Source: Aureicoccus marinus (GTDB lineage: Bacteria > Bacteroidota > Bacteroidia > Flavobacteriales > Flavobacteriaceae). Taken from it: a DNA stretch of 64,000 nt. Below the pieces are notes generated by a model. That model did not search any database and was not told where the DNA came from. It saw nothing but the letters and a program-made list of their open reading frames with translations. The stretch spans positions 1,975,383-2,039,382 of the forward strand of contig NZ_MQVX01000001.1 in assembly GCF_002954325.1 (NCBI RefSeq), written 5' to 3'. Positions 53,327-61,806 of this stretch are shown piece after piece. The stretch's first letter is position 1; the number at the start of each line of letters is the position of its first letter. Both the position numbers and the translations under genes were made by a program.

Positions 53327-55557
53327 TAGGTCACAGATTTTTTAGTGAAAAAGCGGAATTGGACCACTTTCTTAATAAAGAGTCGGATCAATGAACGATT
53401 CTTGGGAAGGTCTCCAATGACCGTCTCCATTTCGAGTACTTTCACCCCGTTTAGAATAATGGACGGTTCTGGTCCTGTAGTCGCTTCGTTGAATAGTCTC
53501 AGAGAATTCATGTCCGCTACAGACCAGGAGCGGTTTGCTCGAGTTATGAGGAAGGTGAAATCCATAGTCGAAGCCAGCTTTACCGGGAAGGGATTACGGA
53601 TGATTCCAGGGATTTCAAGTATCACAAAGTCGTATGTATTGTAATCCTCAATCAATCCTTCCGGATCGAATTCGTGCATGCCAGCAATCTTGTACAATTG
53701 ATCACTGATGGTGTATTGTAAACATCGGTACGTTTCTTTGGGCAAACGGAAATCTTCCGGATCGTAGGTGATGTGTAAAGTCTTGTAATCCAACTCACAG
53801 AGTTTAGAAATCAGGTGATCACAGATAAAAGTCTTTCCTTCTCCTTCTTGGGTAGAAAAGAACATATTAACCACCGGTCCCTCCTGCCCTTCCTTCTTGA
53901 ATTGGTTGAGCATGATATTACGAGAAATGGCATTCACAGCCTTGTTCTTTAAGTAACTGTAATCCATTTTTTTACTCTTGTAATTGATCACCGGGAAGAT
54001 GGAAGAAACCTCCAAACCAATCTTCTCTTTCGCACGCTGTGCTGTATTAATATTTCCATCGAGGAACTCGAGAATTAAAATGGTAAAGGCTACCATTATG
54101 AAACCGGCCATCCCAGCAATAAACACAAGCATCATGCGCTTACTCGCCTTTGGATTTATAGGGAAAAATGGAACTTCAATCAGTTTGAGGTTTGATTTCA
54201 ACTCCACATTCTGCTGCCTTAACTTGGCCAGACCTAGGCTATGTAGTAGACTCAAATACTCCCGCTCCGCAATATCGATTTTGCGCTCCAGGCGTTTCAT
54301 GGTCGCTCCTAGAGGAGCGAAAACCTGGTAGAGCTTTTTGAACTCTTGACGTTTTTGGTCCATCACCTTTAACTGAGCCTTCGTTCCTTCGAATTCAATA
54401 GTATTCGCCAACCAATCGGCCAAAATAGTGGTCGAAGCAACGCTCTTTTCGTCATAATCCAGGCTATACATCTGATCAACTTCTGAACTGAGTTGGGTCT
54501 TAATTTCATTGGCACGTTTTGTTAAATCAATCAAATCCTTGGCGTGCTGTACTTTTTTAATGGAATCACTCTCCAGATTTAAAGACTTCATGGAGATTTC
54601 AAAATTGACATTGCCCAACTCATTTCTTAAACCCACCATCTGCTCGCTGTTGAGGACTCTTTTTTGGTGAGCTGCTAGCTTGGCTTCTAGTGTTTCGATG
54701 ACGGCCTTGGCGGCATAATGCTTGATGTGTATTTTTTGGTACTCAAGCTCAAAGTGCTCTTTCTCCGAAGCGATGTACTTGGTCTGCTCGTAGTAGTTGA
54801 TGATGTTGTGGGTCTGGTTAAAGGCCAAAAGATCATCTTCCGCTTTGCGCAGATCTTGGGTTGAACCGGCCAATTGCCCTTCGAAGTACTTAACCACTGC
54901 ATCGGTTTGATTCACCTTGATCTCAGCGTTTAATTTGACAAAAATATCCGCTAGGATAAGCAGTGTATTTTGGCAGATTGCCGGGTCTTCCGACTCAAAT
55001 TCGATATCCACAAAATCACTGGAAAGAATACGGCGAACACTAATGCGACCACGAATGCTTTCAATACTGTAATCCGGGTGTTCTTTATTGATAAGTTCAT
55101 ACAGGAAATTTGTGTGATTTCTATTCTTGTAGGTCAAAAGATTTTCGTACGTCTTTTGTACATTGTCCTTTACCACCAAATCCTTTACTTCCTGCGGAAC
55201 GAGCTGCTGTAATTCAGAAAATTTAGTAGGCGAAATAACACGGGTATCTGCACTGTCGAGTACAATATGCTGAGCAAACAATTTCAAGGCAACCGACTCG
55301 ATGGTCGTTCGTGCCTTGATCAGGTTCAAAAGGTTGTCGTAAGCGGTATTGGTCGCCCTAAAATCCAGCTTAGTTTTGTTCAGTTCAATAGTGGATCCAG
55401 AAGCAATACCGGTATATACCCGAGCCTTTGAATTGAAAATCTTGGGCTCATTTTTCGTTAGTTGAAATACCAGGGCAGCCAGAAAGATGGGCACAATGAT
55501 GAGCAGGGCCATATGCCGGAGTAATAAACGAATAAAAAAGAGCAAATTGAACTTCAT
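53326..55557 (-). CDS. Wzc/GumC-like polysaccharide co-polymerase with degenerate kinase domain
   Basis: 743 residues. TM1 (about 15-35) and TM2 (about 473-496) frame a long periplasmic coiled-coil domain (Wzz-type), then a cytoplasmic P-loop-like domain. A Walker A-like FSTQEGEGKTFICDHL is present (about 565-580), but the A' motif reads TLHITYDPEDFRL and Walker B DFVILEIPGIIRNPF, lacking the aspartates of bacterial tyrosine kinases. No C-terminal Tyr cluster is seen. It would set chain length and couple export, possibly without kinase activity. It lies 12 bases after the TolC-like gene. Confidence 0.88.
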   Translation of the reverse strand: MKFNLLFFIRLLLRHMALLIIVPIFLAALVFQLTKNEPKIFNSKARVYTGIASGSTIELNKTKLDFRATNTAYDNLLNLIKARTTIESVALKLFAQHIVLDSADTRVISPTKFSELQQLVPQEVKDLVVKDNVQKTYENLLTYKNRNHTNFLYELINKEHPDYSIESIRGRISVRRILSSDFVDIEFESEDPAICQNTLLILADIFVKLNAEIKVNQTDAVVKYFEGQLAGSTQDLRKAEDDLLAFNQTHNIINYYEQTKYIASEKEHFELEYQKIHIKHYAAKAVIETLEAKLAAHQKRVLNSEQMVGLRNELGNVNFEISMKSLNLESDSIKKVQHAKDLIDLTKRANEIKTQLSSEVDQMYSLDYDEKSVASTTILADWLANTIEFEGTKAQLKVMDQKRQEFKKLYQVFAPLGATMKRLERKIDIAEREYLSLLHSLGLAKLRQQNVELKSNLKLIEVPFFPINPKASKRMMLVFIAGMAGFIMVAFTILILEFLDGNINTAQRAKEKIGLEVSSIFPVINYKSKKMDYSYLKNKAVNAISRNIMLNQFKKEGQEGPVVNMFFSTQEGEGKTFICDHLISKLCELDYKTLHITYDPEDFRLPKETYRCLQYTISDQLYKIAGMHEFDPEGLIEDYNTYDFVILEIPGIIRNPFPVKLASTMDFTFLITRANRSWSVADMNSLRLFNEATTGPEPSIILNGVKVLEMETVIGDLPKNRSLIRLFIKKVVQFRFFTKKSVT

Positions 55558-55569
55558 AATTCTATTCCG

Positions 55570-56316
55570 CTAGTACATTTCGATTTGAATTCCTACCGTT
55601 CCTTCCAAAGCCTTAAAGGCGATCAAAAACTCAGCCCGCTGGGACTCATAAGCACGAATGGCCTGATTCAACATTTGCTGCAAACGGGTGTAATCCGCTA
55701 GATTAATAACCCCATTTTTAAAATCCTTTTCGGCCCGAATGGATTGTAGTTTGTAGGATTCCACAATAGAGGCATTGATAAAAAAGAGGCGGTGAGCCTT
55801 CAACAGATCATTGTATTGTTTGACGATCAGTTGCTCCAGCTCCCATTCAGCATATTCCTTCTGGTGCTGAGACTTTTTAGCCTCAGCTTTGGCATTTTTG
55901 ATTTCGCGGTTGCGATTAAAAACCGAGGAGAGAGGTAACTTTATGGATGCCCCAACGGTATACCGACTTTGCTCTGAAGAAAAGAGCGTTTGACTTCCCG
56001 GATCTCCAGCAATTTGCTGATTACTCAGGTTGTCAAATATTCCATAACCGTAACCAGCTTCTAAATTGATATTGCGAAGCCATGCGCGACGCGCAAGGGT
56101 AATCTGCCCATCCCAAAACTCGTAATCTGCGTCGAAGAACTTCAGCCTCGGCGAGTTCGCTTTGGCCATTTTAATCAAGGTATCGAGTGGAGGTAAGTTC
56201 TTGGCTAGATCATTCTTTTCTAACCCATCTACCACAAACTCGTTAAGGGATTGCGCATGCACAACCCCTGTTCCCAAATACAGAACGAAAATCCAAACCC
56301 AGAACTTATTCCTCAT
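55570..56316 (-). CDS. TolC-like outer membrane protein, one-repeat length
   Basis: 248 residues with a signal peptide (VWIFVLYLGTGVVHAQ). The sequence has one set of the OEP pattern: LDTLIKMAKANSPRLKFFDADYEFW, strands with LEAGYGYG and YTVGASIKLPLSSVFNRN, then a long helix KAEAKKSQHQKEYAEWELEQLIVKQYNDLL. TolC-family proteins normally contain two such repeats in about 420-480 residues; only about one is here, so a trimer would need extra copies or be a different protein type. Frame is intact. Probably the export path for the polysaccharide, or part of the co-polymerase complex. Confidence 0.8.
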   Translation of the reverse strand: MRNKFWVWIFVLYLGTGVVHAQSLNEFVVDGLEKNDLAKNLPPLDTLIKMAKANSPRLKFFDADYEFWDGQITLARRAWLRNINLEAGYGYGIFDNLSNQQIAGDPGSQTLFSSEQSRYTVGASIKLPLSSVFNRNREIKNAKAEAKKSQHQKEYAEWELEQLIVKQYNDLLKAHRLFFINASIVESYKLQSIRAEKDFKNGVINLADYTRLQQMLNQAIRAYESQRAEFLIAFKALEGTVGIQIEMY

Positions 56317-56318
56317 TC

Positions 56319-57560
56319 CTAAACATTCTCTTTCTGAAATACAGCCTTAAACGTTCGCAAGAAAATCCACATGTCGATTAAGAAGGCACAAGGACTATTA
56401 GCGTATTCCACGTATTTGATATCCAATTGTTTTCTTTCTTCGGCTGACATTTTGGAACTGCGTCCCCGGGCCTCTACCTGCCATAAACCGGTGATCCCCG
56501 CTGGGCCATTAAAACGATCTGTCCATTCATCGGTCGTCAGCATTTCAGCCTCATATAAGGGCAACGGGCGATTTCCTACAATCGACATATCGCCTTTTAA
56601 GACATTGATCAACTGCGGTAATTCATCAATACTGAGTTTGCGAATAATCTTCCCGACCTTTGTGATTCGGGGGTCATTTTCAAACTTCACAAAGGCCTTT
56701 TCGGCAGAATATTTCTTTTGGCGGTTGTATTCGTTCTCGTCCACCTCATCTTCATCACTAATCAGGGTAATCCCATCTGGTTCTGCAGCGTATCCGTTTA
56801 CCAGGTCCACCTCCTTATCTTCCTCCTTGTCTTCGTCGTGATCGTACTGATTCAAATGCTGAAACTCCTGCAGGCGCTTGTCGGCATCCGGATACATTGA
56901 TCTCAATTTCAAAAAGTTGAATATTTTATATCCGGTTCCGACTCTCTTAGAAATGTAGTACACCTTACCTTTGGATTCTAGGCGAATCGCCAGGATAACC
57001 AACAGTAAAAAGGGAGCAATCACTAGCAAGGCCGAGGTAGCGACAAAAACGTCAAAAGCCCTCTTAAAAAATCCAATCTTGTACTCTGATTTCGACTGAA
57101 GAGCTTCTCCAATTTTTTGATGCGCTAAATTGGATTTGAGCTGTTTCAAAAAGTTGATGCGCTCTACCATTTGACGAGGTTTTGGGCTTTTGTCAAACCA
57201 GTCGTCAATACCGTGCTCCAAAGCACTGAGTTTTTCGACGCGGTCTTCGTATGGACCGAAAACCAAAACCGGAATACGGCCTCCTTCTTTGAAGTTTTCT
57301 CGGACGTAAGTGATCATTTCGCGCACCTCGCATAGCGAATCTCCTCGTTCGCACAGAATTCCGTCAACACATTTATCGGTATCCACCCAGGAAGTTCCCT
57401 GAAGGTTGCTGTTGTAATGCAACCATTTAATAGCCGATACCGTATTTTCGGCAACATAAATATTGAGTAAGTCCGATTTCTCTTCGGCCAAGGCCATATA
57501 AGAGTCTGCGTTCTTTCCAACGTATAGCAGGTTGGTCTTTTGTGATTGAATTACTTCCAT
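56319..57560 (-). CDS. Initiating sugar-phosphate transferase with receiver-like N-terminus and acidic insert
   Basis: 413 residues. The C-terminal part is a bacterial sugar transferase (PF02397 type): TM hairpin (RAFDVFVATSALLVIAPFLL, about 167-190), YYISKRVGTGYKIFNFLKLRSM, DPRITKVGKIIRKLSIDELPQLINVLKGDMSIVGNRPLP and GLWQVEARGR. It would transfer a hexose-1-phosphate to undecaprenyl phosphate, starting the repeat unit. An acidic insert of about 55 residues (EDKEEDKE, DEDEVDENE) splits the catalytic domain at 230-285. The first 150 residues look like a receiver domain lacking the aspartate pocket. It follows the single-domain response regulator by 36 bases. Confidence 0.9.
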   Translation of the reverse strand: MEVIQSQKTNLLYVGKNADSYMALAEEKSDLLNIYVAENTVSAIKWLHYNSNLQGTSWVDTDKCVDGILCERGDSLCEVREMITYVRENFKEGGRIPVLVFGPYEDRVEKLSALEHGIDDWFDKSPKPRQMVERINFLKQLKSNLAHQKIGEALQSKSEYKIGFFKRAFDVFVATSALLVIAPFLLLVILAIRLESKGKVYYISKRVGTGYKIFNFLKLRSMYPDADKRLQEFQHLNQYDHDEDKEEDKEVDLVNGYAAEPDGITLISDEDEVDENEYNRQKKYSAEKAFVKFENDPRITKVGKIIRKLSIDELPQLINVLKGDMSIVGNRPLPLYEAEMLTTDEWTDRFNGPAGITGLWQVEARGRSSKMSAEERKQLDIKYVEYANSPCAFLIDMWIFLRTFKAVFQKENV

Positions 57561-57596
57561 AAGTTCAGGATGTTTTTGGAGGTGACGAATTCAGGC

Positions 57597-57962
57597 CTAT
57601 TGACGAATCACCAATTTGTCGACACGAATCAGAAGTTCTTCTGGATTAAATGGTTTAACCAAGAAGTCGTCTGCTCCGAGTTGCAAGCTCTTTATGCGGT
57701 CAGCGCTGCTGTCTCTACAACTCAACACAATAATTGGAATATCTGAAAAGAGACCTGATGCTTTTAACTGCTTGATCAATTCAAAGCCATCCATTTCAGG
57801 CATTTCCAAGTCAGTAATGATTAGATCAGGTACATTTCCTCCATGAAGAGAGACCAAGGCCTGCATCCCATTTTCAACGGTGGTCACATGGTAGGTCTGT
57901 CCTAAGAACTGAGCTACTAAATCACTCAATGATTGTTTGTCGTCCACTACCAAAATTTTCAT
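57597..57962 (-). CDS. Single-domain response regulator at the head of the EPS locus
   Basis: 121 residues, receiver only. ILVVDDKQ (acidic pair D7 D8), phosphoacceptor D51 in LIITDLEMPEMDG, VLSCRD (Ser switch) and KPF (Lys). No output domain, so it acts by protein contact. Next gene downstream has a receiver-like N-terminus. It could be the phosphorelay intermediate between the kinases and the Hpt protein of the neighbouring cluster, or a direct control of sugar transferase activity. Confidence 0.93.
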   Translation of the reverse strand: MKILVVDDKQSLSDLVAQFLGQTYHVTTVENGMQALVSLHGGNVPDLIITDLEMPEMDGFELIKQLKASGLFSDIPIIVLSCRDSSADRIKSLQLGADDFLVKPFNPEELLIRVDKLVIRQ

Positions 57963-57989
57963 AGCTCGGTTTTAATTTTATTAGGGCCA

Positions 57990-58073
57990 GAAATGTAGGA
58001 TAAATAGCACAACCGAGGAATTCATTGTTGTCAACCGCGAATAGCCTGTTGTAAGTATTTTATTACTCGTTGT
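57990..58073 (-). promoter_or_regulatory. EPS-class promoter of the locus head, with three phased ACAAC elements
   Basis: Minus strand: ACAACG (58073-58068), ACAACA (58052-58047), ACAACA (58031-58026), each exactly 21 bp apart. The last belongs to ACAACAAT (58031-58024), followed by 27 bases and ACATTTCT with the box TACATTTC at 57997-57990. Predicted start near 57984, leader about 21 bases. 21-bp spacing of direct repeats is the layout reported for LytTR binding sites. Confidence 0.7.
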
Positions 58074-58212
58074 ATAGCTTTTTATGTACGTATTATTCCC
58101 CCCTTTGAGTTGCTTTGTTCAATCAGTCAACAACAGGCATAAACAACTTGTAGAAGACCTGATAAACAGAATTTTCCTCAAGGTAAATCGGGGCTAAAAA
58201 AGAAGGGGAGTC
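58074..58212. other. Remaining intergenic region between EPS head and STAS gene
   Basis: 139 bases with no gene. It contains two further ACAAC elements in the opposite orientation (58130-58135, 58143-58147), spaced 13 bp, and T-rich DNA. No terminator is clear after the STAS gene. Confidence 0.5.
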
Positions 58213-58506
58213 CTATTCGGTGTAGAGGTATAGTGTACCGGTCAGCAGCAGAATTCTTTCGACCTCCGGATTCTCTTGGCTGACAAGCGTGACCCTTTTA
58301 TTCATACTTCGGGCCTTTTCGTGAAGCTTTTCAAGATAAAGTGCAGCAGAAACATCCAGTTCCTCCAAGCGATCAAGACGAATCACTAAATCATCGTACT
58401 TCTCAATCATCAAATCAAAGTAAATCTGTAAGGCACCGAGATTGTGCGCGCGGAGAGTTCCGAAGATTTCGAATATACCTTTGTGCTCAAGAATTTCAAT
58501 AGCCAT
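58213..58506 (-). CDS. STAS-domain protein (anti-sigma-factor-antagonist-like)
   Basis: 97 residues from ATG 58506 (MAIEILEHKGIFEIFG). An in-frame ATG at 58533 would add MWVILNSPS, less likely. The beta-alpha pattern IFEIFGTLRAHNLGALQIYFDLMIEKYDDLVIRLDRLEELDVSAALYLEKLH is that of a STAS domain, with Asp-Val-Ser at the usual phospho-Ser site. Its partner kinase is not seen nearby. It comes 72 bases after the LytTR regulator. Confidence 0.8.
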   Translation of the reverse strand: MAIEILEHKGIFEIFGTLRAHNLGALQIYFDLMIEKYDDLVIRLDRLEELDVSAALYLEKLHEKARSMNKRVTLVSQENPEVERILLLTGTLYLYTE

Positions 58507-58578
58507 AGACGGAGAATTAAGAATTACCCACAATATAACGTGAAACCCTCTCTTTACTGTAATCTTTATCCTACTTTT

Positions 58579-59277
58579 TTACAATAGATTCAATCGTTGC
58601 ATTAAAACAGGACGATTGGAACGGCTGATGGGAATCACCTGACGATCGATCAGCACACTGTTGTCTTGGATGTCGATTATTTTCGCGAAGTTGATGATAA
58701 AGGATCGGTGGATCTGCATAAAGAGGCGATCTGGCAGTTTATCATTGATCTTTTTCAAGGTAGAGTGTACGCGAAACTCTTCCTTAACCGTTTTGATGTG
58801 AATATAGTCACCTTTGGCTTCGATATAGAGAATATTATCGAACCTGAGTTTGATCAAACGGCGATCAATATTGATATAGAGTTCCTGATTTCCTGTTGTT
58901 TCTTCTCTATTCTCCAAGGGCTCAATAAAGGCTCTACGTAGGCGCTTTACTGTTGTTTCAAATCGGTCCTTCGGAATGGGTTTTACCAGATAATCCACAA
59001 TAAAATCATACTGATAAGCCTCTATCGCAAAATTGGTATCTGAGGTTGTCAGGACGATCTTGGGAGCATCATTTAAGGTCTGAACAAAGTCAATCCCAGT
59101 CATTCCGGGCATGTGAATATCCAAAAAGATCAAATCCACAGGGTTGTGGTTAACATACTTCAGTGCCTCGATCGCATTGGGAAACAGGGCCACAATTTCC
59201 ACTTCTGGAATGGCCTTGCACATTTCCAACATGATCTCCCTTGCGGTTGACTCGTCATCTACAATAATACCCTTCAT
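58579..59277 (-). CDS. LytTR-family response regulator
   Basis: 232 residues from ATG 59277 (MKGIIVDDESTAREIML); the ATG at 59301 overlaps the Hpt gene and adds an unlike segment. Receiver domain about 1-120 with acidic D7 D8, phosphoacceptor D53 (IFLDIHMPG) and K103 (LVKPIPKD). The C-terminal LytTR DNA-binding domain (about 128-232) contains LRFDNILYIEAKGDYIHIKT, RVHSTLKKINDKLPDRLFMQIHRSFIIN and the closing IPISRSNRP. LytTR proteins bind direct repeats of 9 bp about 21 bp apart. It is the best candidate for the ACAAC regulon. Hpt gene lies 13 bases upstream. Confidence 0.95.
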   Translation of the reverse strand: MKGIIVDDESTAREIMLEMCKAIPEVEIVALFPNAIEALKYVNHNPVDLIFLDIHMPGMTGIDFVQTLNDAPKIVLTTSDTNFAIEAYQYDFIVDYLVKPIPKDRFETTVKRLRRAFIEPLENREETTGNQELYINIDRRLIKLRFDNILYIEAKGDYIHIKTVKEEFRVHSTLKKINDKLPDRLFMQIHRSFIINFAKIIDIQDNSVLIDRQVIPISRSNRPVLMQRLNLL

Positions 59278-59290
59278 CTTTACAATTTTT

Positions 59291-59596
59291 TTATATAGCA
59301 TGTACAGCCTCTAGTATTGCGGTAAACTCTTTCTCTAACTCGCGTTGACCTTCCTTTAATTCTTCTTCATAGCTGACCGCTAAGCGGTAGCTGTCATGCA
59401 TGCACAGGATTCCAAATTTGTGCTTAATTTTGTGCACCACGCTCGAAGCTTTTTCTAGGTCTTCCTGGCCTAAAAATTCCAGGTAAGCTTCCTTTTCTTT
59501 AGGAAATTCGTCTTGCAAAACAGTCACAAACTTCTGCTCAAACTCTGTATTCCCCCCAGAGATTTCCTGAATGTAATCCAACGTAGGTTGCTCCAT
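59291..59596 (-). CDS. Hpt-domain phosphotransfer protein
   Basis: 101 residues, all helical. SSVVHKIKHKFGILC holds the phospho-His (H55) and the conserved following Lys/Gly positions of the HPT domain. Stand-alone Hpt proteins relay phosphate between two receiver domains. It is 1 base after the histidine kinase gene and 13 bases before the LytTR regulator, so the order kinase-Hpt-regulator suggests a relay. The single-domain receiver of the EPS locus could provide the middle receiver. Confidence 0.88.
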   Translation of the reverse strand: MEQPTLDYIQEISGGNTEFEQKFVTVLQDEFPKEKEAYLEFLGQEDLEKASSVVHKIKHKFGILCMHDSYRLAVSYEEELKEGQRELEKEFTAILEAVHAI

Positions 59597-59597
59597 G

Positions 59598-60649
59598 TTA
59601 CCATTTAGTTTGTATCGTAAAAAAGAAGGTGGTCCCTTTTCCTTCCTCAGAAGAAAGCCAGATATCTCCTTTGTAGTAATTTACAATTTTCTTGACTAGC
59701 GCCAACCCAATCCCGGTGGCATTGGCATCGTTTTCTAATTTTTTAAACATATCAAAGATACCCTTCTGGTGATGGGCAGGAATACCTTTGCCATTATCAC
59801 TGATGCTGAATAACCACTTGTTCCTGTCTTGTCGAGCATCGATAACAACGGTGCCATCTTCCTTGTGCTCCGTGGCTGATACCGCATTGGTAATAAGGTT
59901 TTTAAACAACTGCTCGATCCGGTATTTACTGGTATTCAGAACGGGCAATTCATCATCGATCAGGAGTTTTACATTCTCCGGAATGTAGACGGTGTTTTCA
60001 ATCTCCTGAATCAATTTATTCAGATCCACTTCGCGTATTTCATCCTCCAGAGAATCGATGGTGGCATGACGCAAAATACCATCGATCAAACTGTCCATCT
60101 TTTTGAGGTTCTGGAAGATCAGTTCAAAATTTGCTTCACCTGTTTCCCCTAACTGAGCCTTGTGGTCTTCGCACACCCAGGTCACCAGAGAATAGACGTT
60201 TCGAATGGGGGATTTCAAATCGTGCGAAACCATGTGTGCATAGTTGTTCAAGGAGGTATTTTGTTCCTCCAGACTCTTCATCAGCACATCCTTCTCGTAG
60301 TTAATTTCTACAATTTTCCGGGTCTGCTTTTCGATGTCTTCCACCAGCTTTTGAGGATCGAATACCACCTCACAATTCAACTGTTTTTCGCTTTTACTTT
60401 CCATGAAGCAACCGCCTCGCTCAAGGCCTGAAGAATTTTTCTCTGGCTTACTGCTTCTCGATTCAAGCGGCGATTCGCTTCGCACAACTCTTTCGAACTC
60501 AACTGGGTTGCCCGATGGATCATGCTGAGTTTATCTTCAAAGTCGGTATAAGACTTGTCGATAGAATCGAGCATAGCCTGCAGCCCCGGATGATCTTGAA
60601 ACTCATCCGGAAGAAACTTGCGTATCTGTCTTTTTAGCAGGCTGTGCAT
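59598..60649 (-). CDS. Soluble histidine kinase, probable frame break at N-terminal third
   Basis: The 295-residue frame starting 60485 has a HisKA with YAHMVSHDLKSPIRNVYSLVTWV, then N, G1 (SISDNGKGIP) and G2 (GIGLALVKKIVNYY) boxes. A frame from ATG 60649 gives MHSLLKRQIRKFLPDEFQDHPGLQAML, IDKSYTDFEDKLSM and a coiled-coil up to LQALSEAVAS, a typical N-terminus of Bacteroidota kinases next to FIST proteins. Adding one base near 60404-60406 joins both into 350 residues. Two overlapping genes are possible, but one gene is the simpler reading. It forms an operon with FIST, Hpt and LytTR genes. Confidence 0.75.
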
Positions 60650-60673
60650 TTCTTTCTATTTATAAACGTAAGA

Positions 60674-61801
60674 TTATTCGCTCAACAGGGTAAGGGTCAT
60701 GGTTTGGTTATGCAATTGACATGCACTACAGCCTGCAAAGGGGGCCATTTCACCATAGGAATAAAACCCCGCAATCGCGGCTTTGCTGCCAATCACATCC
60801 TTCACCTCTTCTATCTCTTCCTCGATTCGCTGTGCCAATACCAGTTTACGGCCAATACAGCTAACCAAAAGGGCCAATTCAGGCTCGTTTGCACGATCGC
60901 TCATGGCGAACTCCGCCGCATAGGATGCTCCTTCTGCAATGTCATCCATAGTAGACATCATCAACTGTACACCAGATCCCTGAGGTACATCACCCGCAAG
61001 AATCATCGAGTTTTGCTCTTCGTCAATATTTAAAATGGTACGAACCAAAGGCTCTTCCCCTTCTGCACTCTGAACACTAAGAGGGTATAGCAAAGCGGAC
61101 TGGGGCAACTCACTGGCCTTTTCTCCCAGATAGGTCTTGTACAGATCCAATGCAGGTTGTCCGTCGATTTCAAAAAGCACATTGCCTTCCGAACGGGTAA
61201 TTTCCCGTTCAGGTCCAAAGGTTGTCCAGCCTCCGTAGTTTGCGTACGAAACTTCAAGTGTCTCGCCATATAGACCTATAGCCACCACTTCTCCTTGTTT
61301 AGGATTTTCGTTGTGGGAGGTCAAGGTCTTTTCAAAACGAGCGCCATCTCCGCAGAGACCACCCGTAATGGTTGCATTAAAGCCTTCTGCCTGTTCTAGG
61401 CCTTCGATTAATCCACTTCCGTTGACAAAACTTCCGTCAGACACGACAAAGAGGTGACGCAGCTGTTCGGTGTCAAAGGCCGAAGCCAATTCAGCACCCA
61501 TTTTTTGGATGTCGACGAAGTCTTTGATGTTACGGCTGATGACTTTGAACTCCGATTTCTCAAACTCAATAGCGGTTAGTGTAAGGGTTTCTTCATAAAC
61601 CCGTGTTTCCAGGATTTCACCGGAAGTAGATCCAAATACGATTTCTCCTTCGGGATAAAAGCCTCTAATTTCTTCATAAATTCCTTGGTCTTCTAGAAGC
61701 ATTCGATCTCCGAATACAAGAACCAAAGGGTTATTTAAGGGCGTATCCTGCATAAATTGCCAGGACCCGCTTTTTGTGCGCATGGCTTGATTGATCTTCA
61801 T
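60674..61801 (-). CDS. FIST-domain sensor protein
   Basis: 375 residues, soluble. FIST-N (about 25-220) with VFGDRMLLEDQGIY, GEIVFGSTSGEIL and the GGLCGDGARF block; FIST-C (about 220-365) with FAGCSACQLHNQTMTL at the end. FIST domains bind small ligands such as amino acids and signal to a partner kinase encoded beside them, here the gene 24 bases downstream. The CSAC (CxxC) near the C-terminus is common in the family. Confidence 0.93.
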   Translation of the reverse strand: MKINQAMRTKSGSWQFMQDTPLNNPLVLVFGDRMLLEDQGIYEEIRGFYPEGEIVFGSTSGEILETRVYEETLTLTAIEFEKSEFKVISRNIKDFVDIQKMGAELASAFDTEQLRHLFVVSDGSFVNGSGLIEGLEQAEGFNATITGGLCGDGARFEKTLTSHNENPKQGEVVAIGLYGETLEVSYANYGGWTTFGPEREITRSEGNVLFEIDGQPALDLYKTYLGEKASELPQSALLYPLSVQSAEGEEPLVRTILNIDEEQNSMILAGDVPQGSGVQLMMSTMDDIAEGASYAAEFAMSDRANEPELALLVSCIGRKLVLAQRIEEEIEEVKDVIGSKAAIAGFYSYGEMAPFAGCSACQLHNQTMTLTLLSE

Positions 61802-61806
61802 AGCAA

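Noticed and set aside
58130-58148. Two opposite-strand ACAAC words upstream of the EPS head operator
   Set aside because: Spacing is 13 bp and no -7 box lies at the matching distance; kept only as a note in the intergenic entry.
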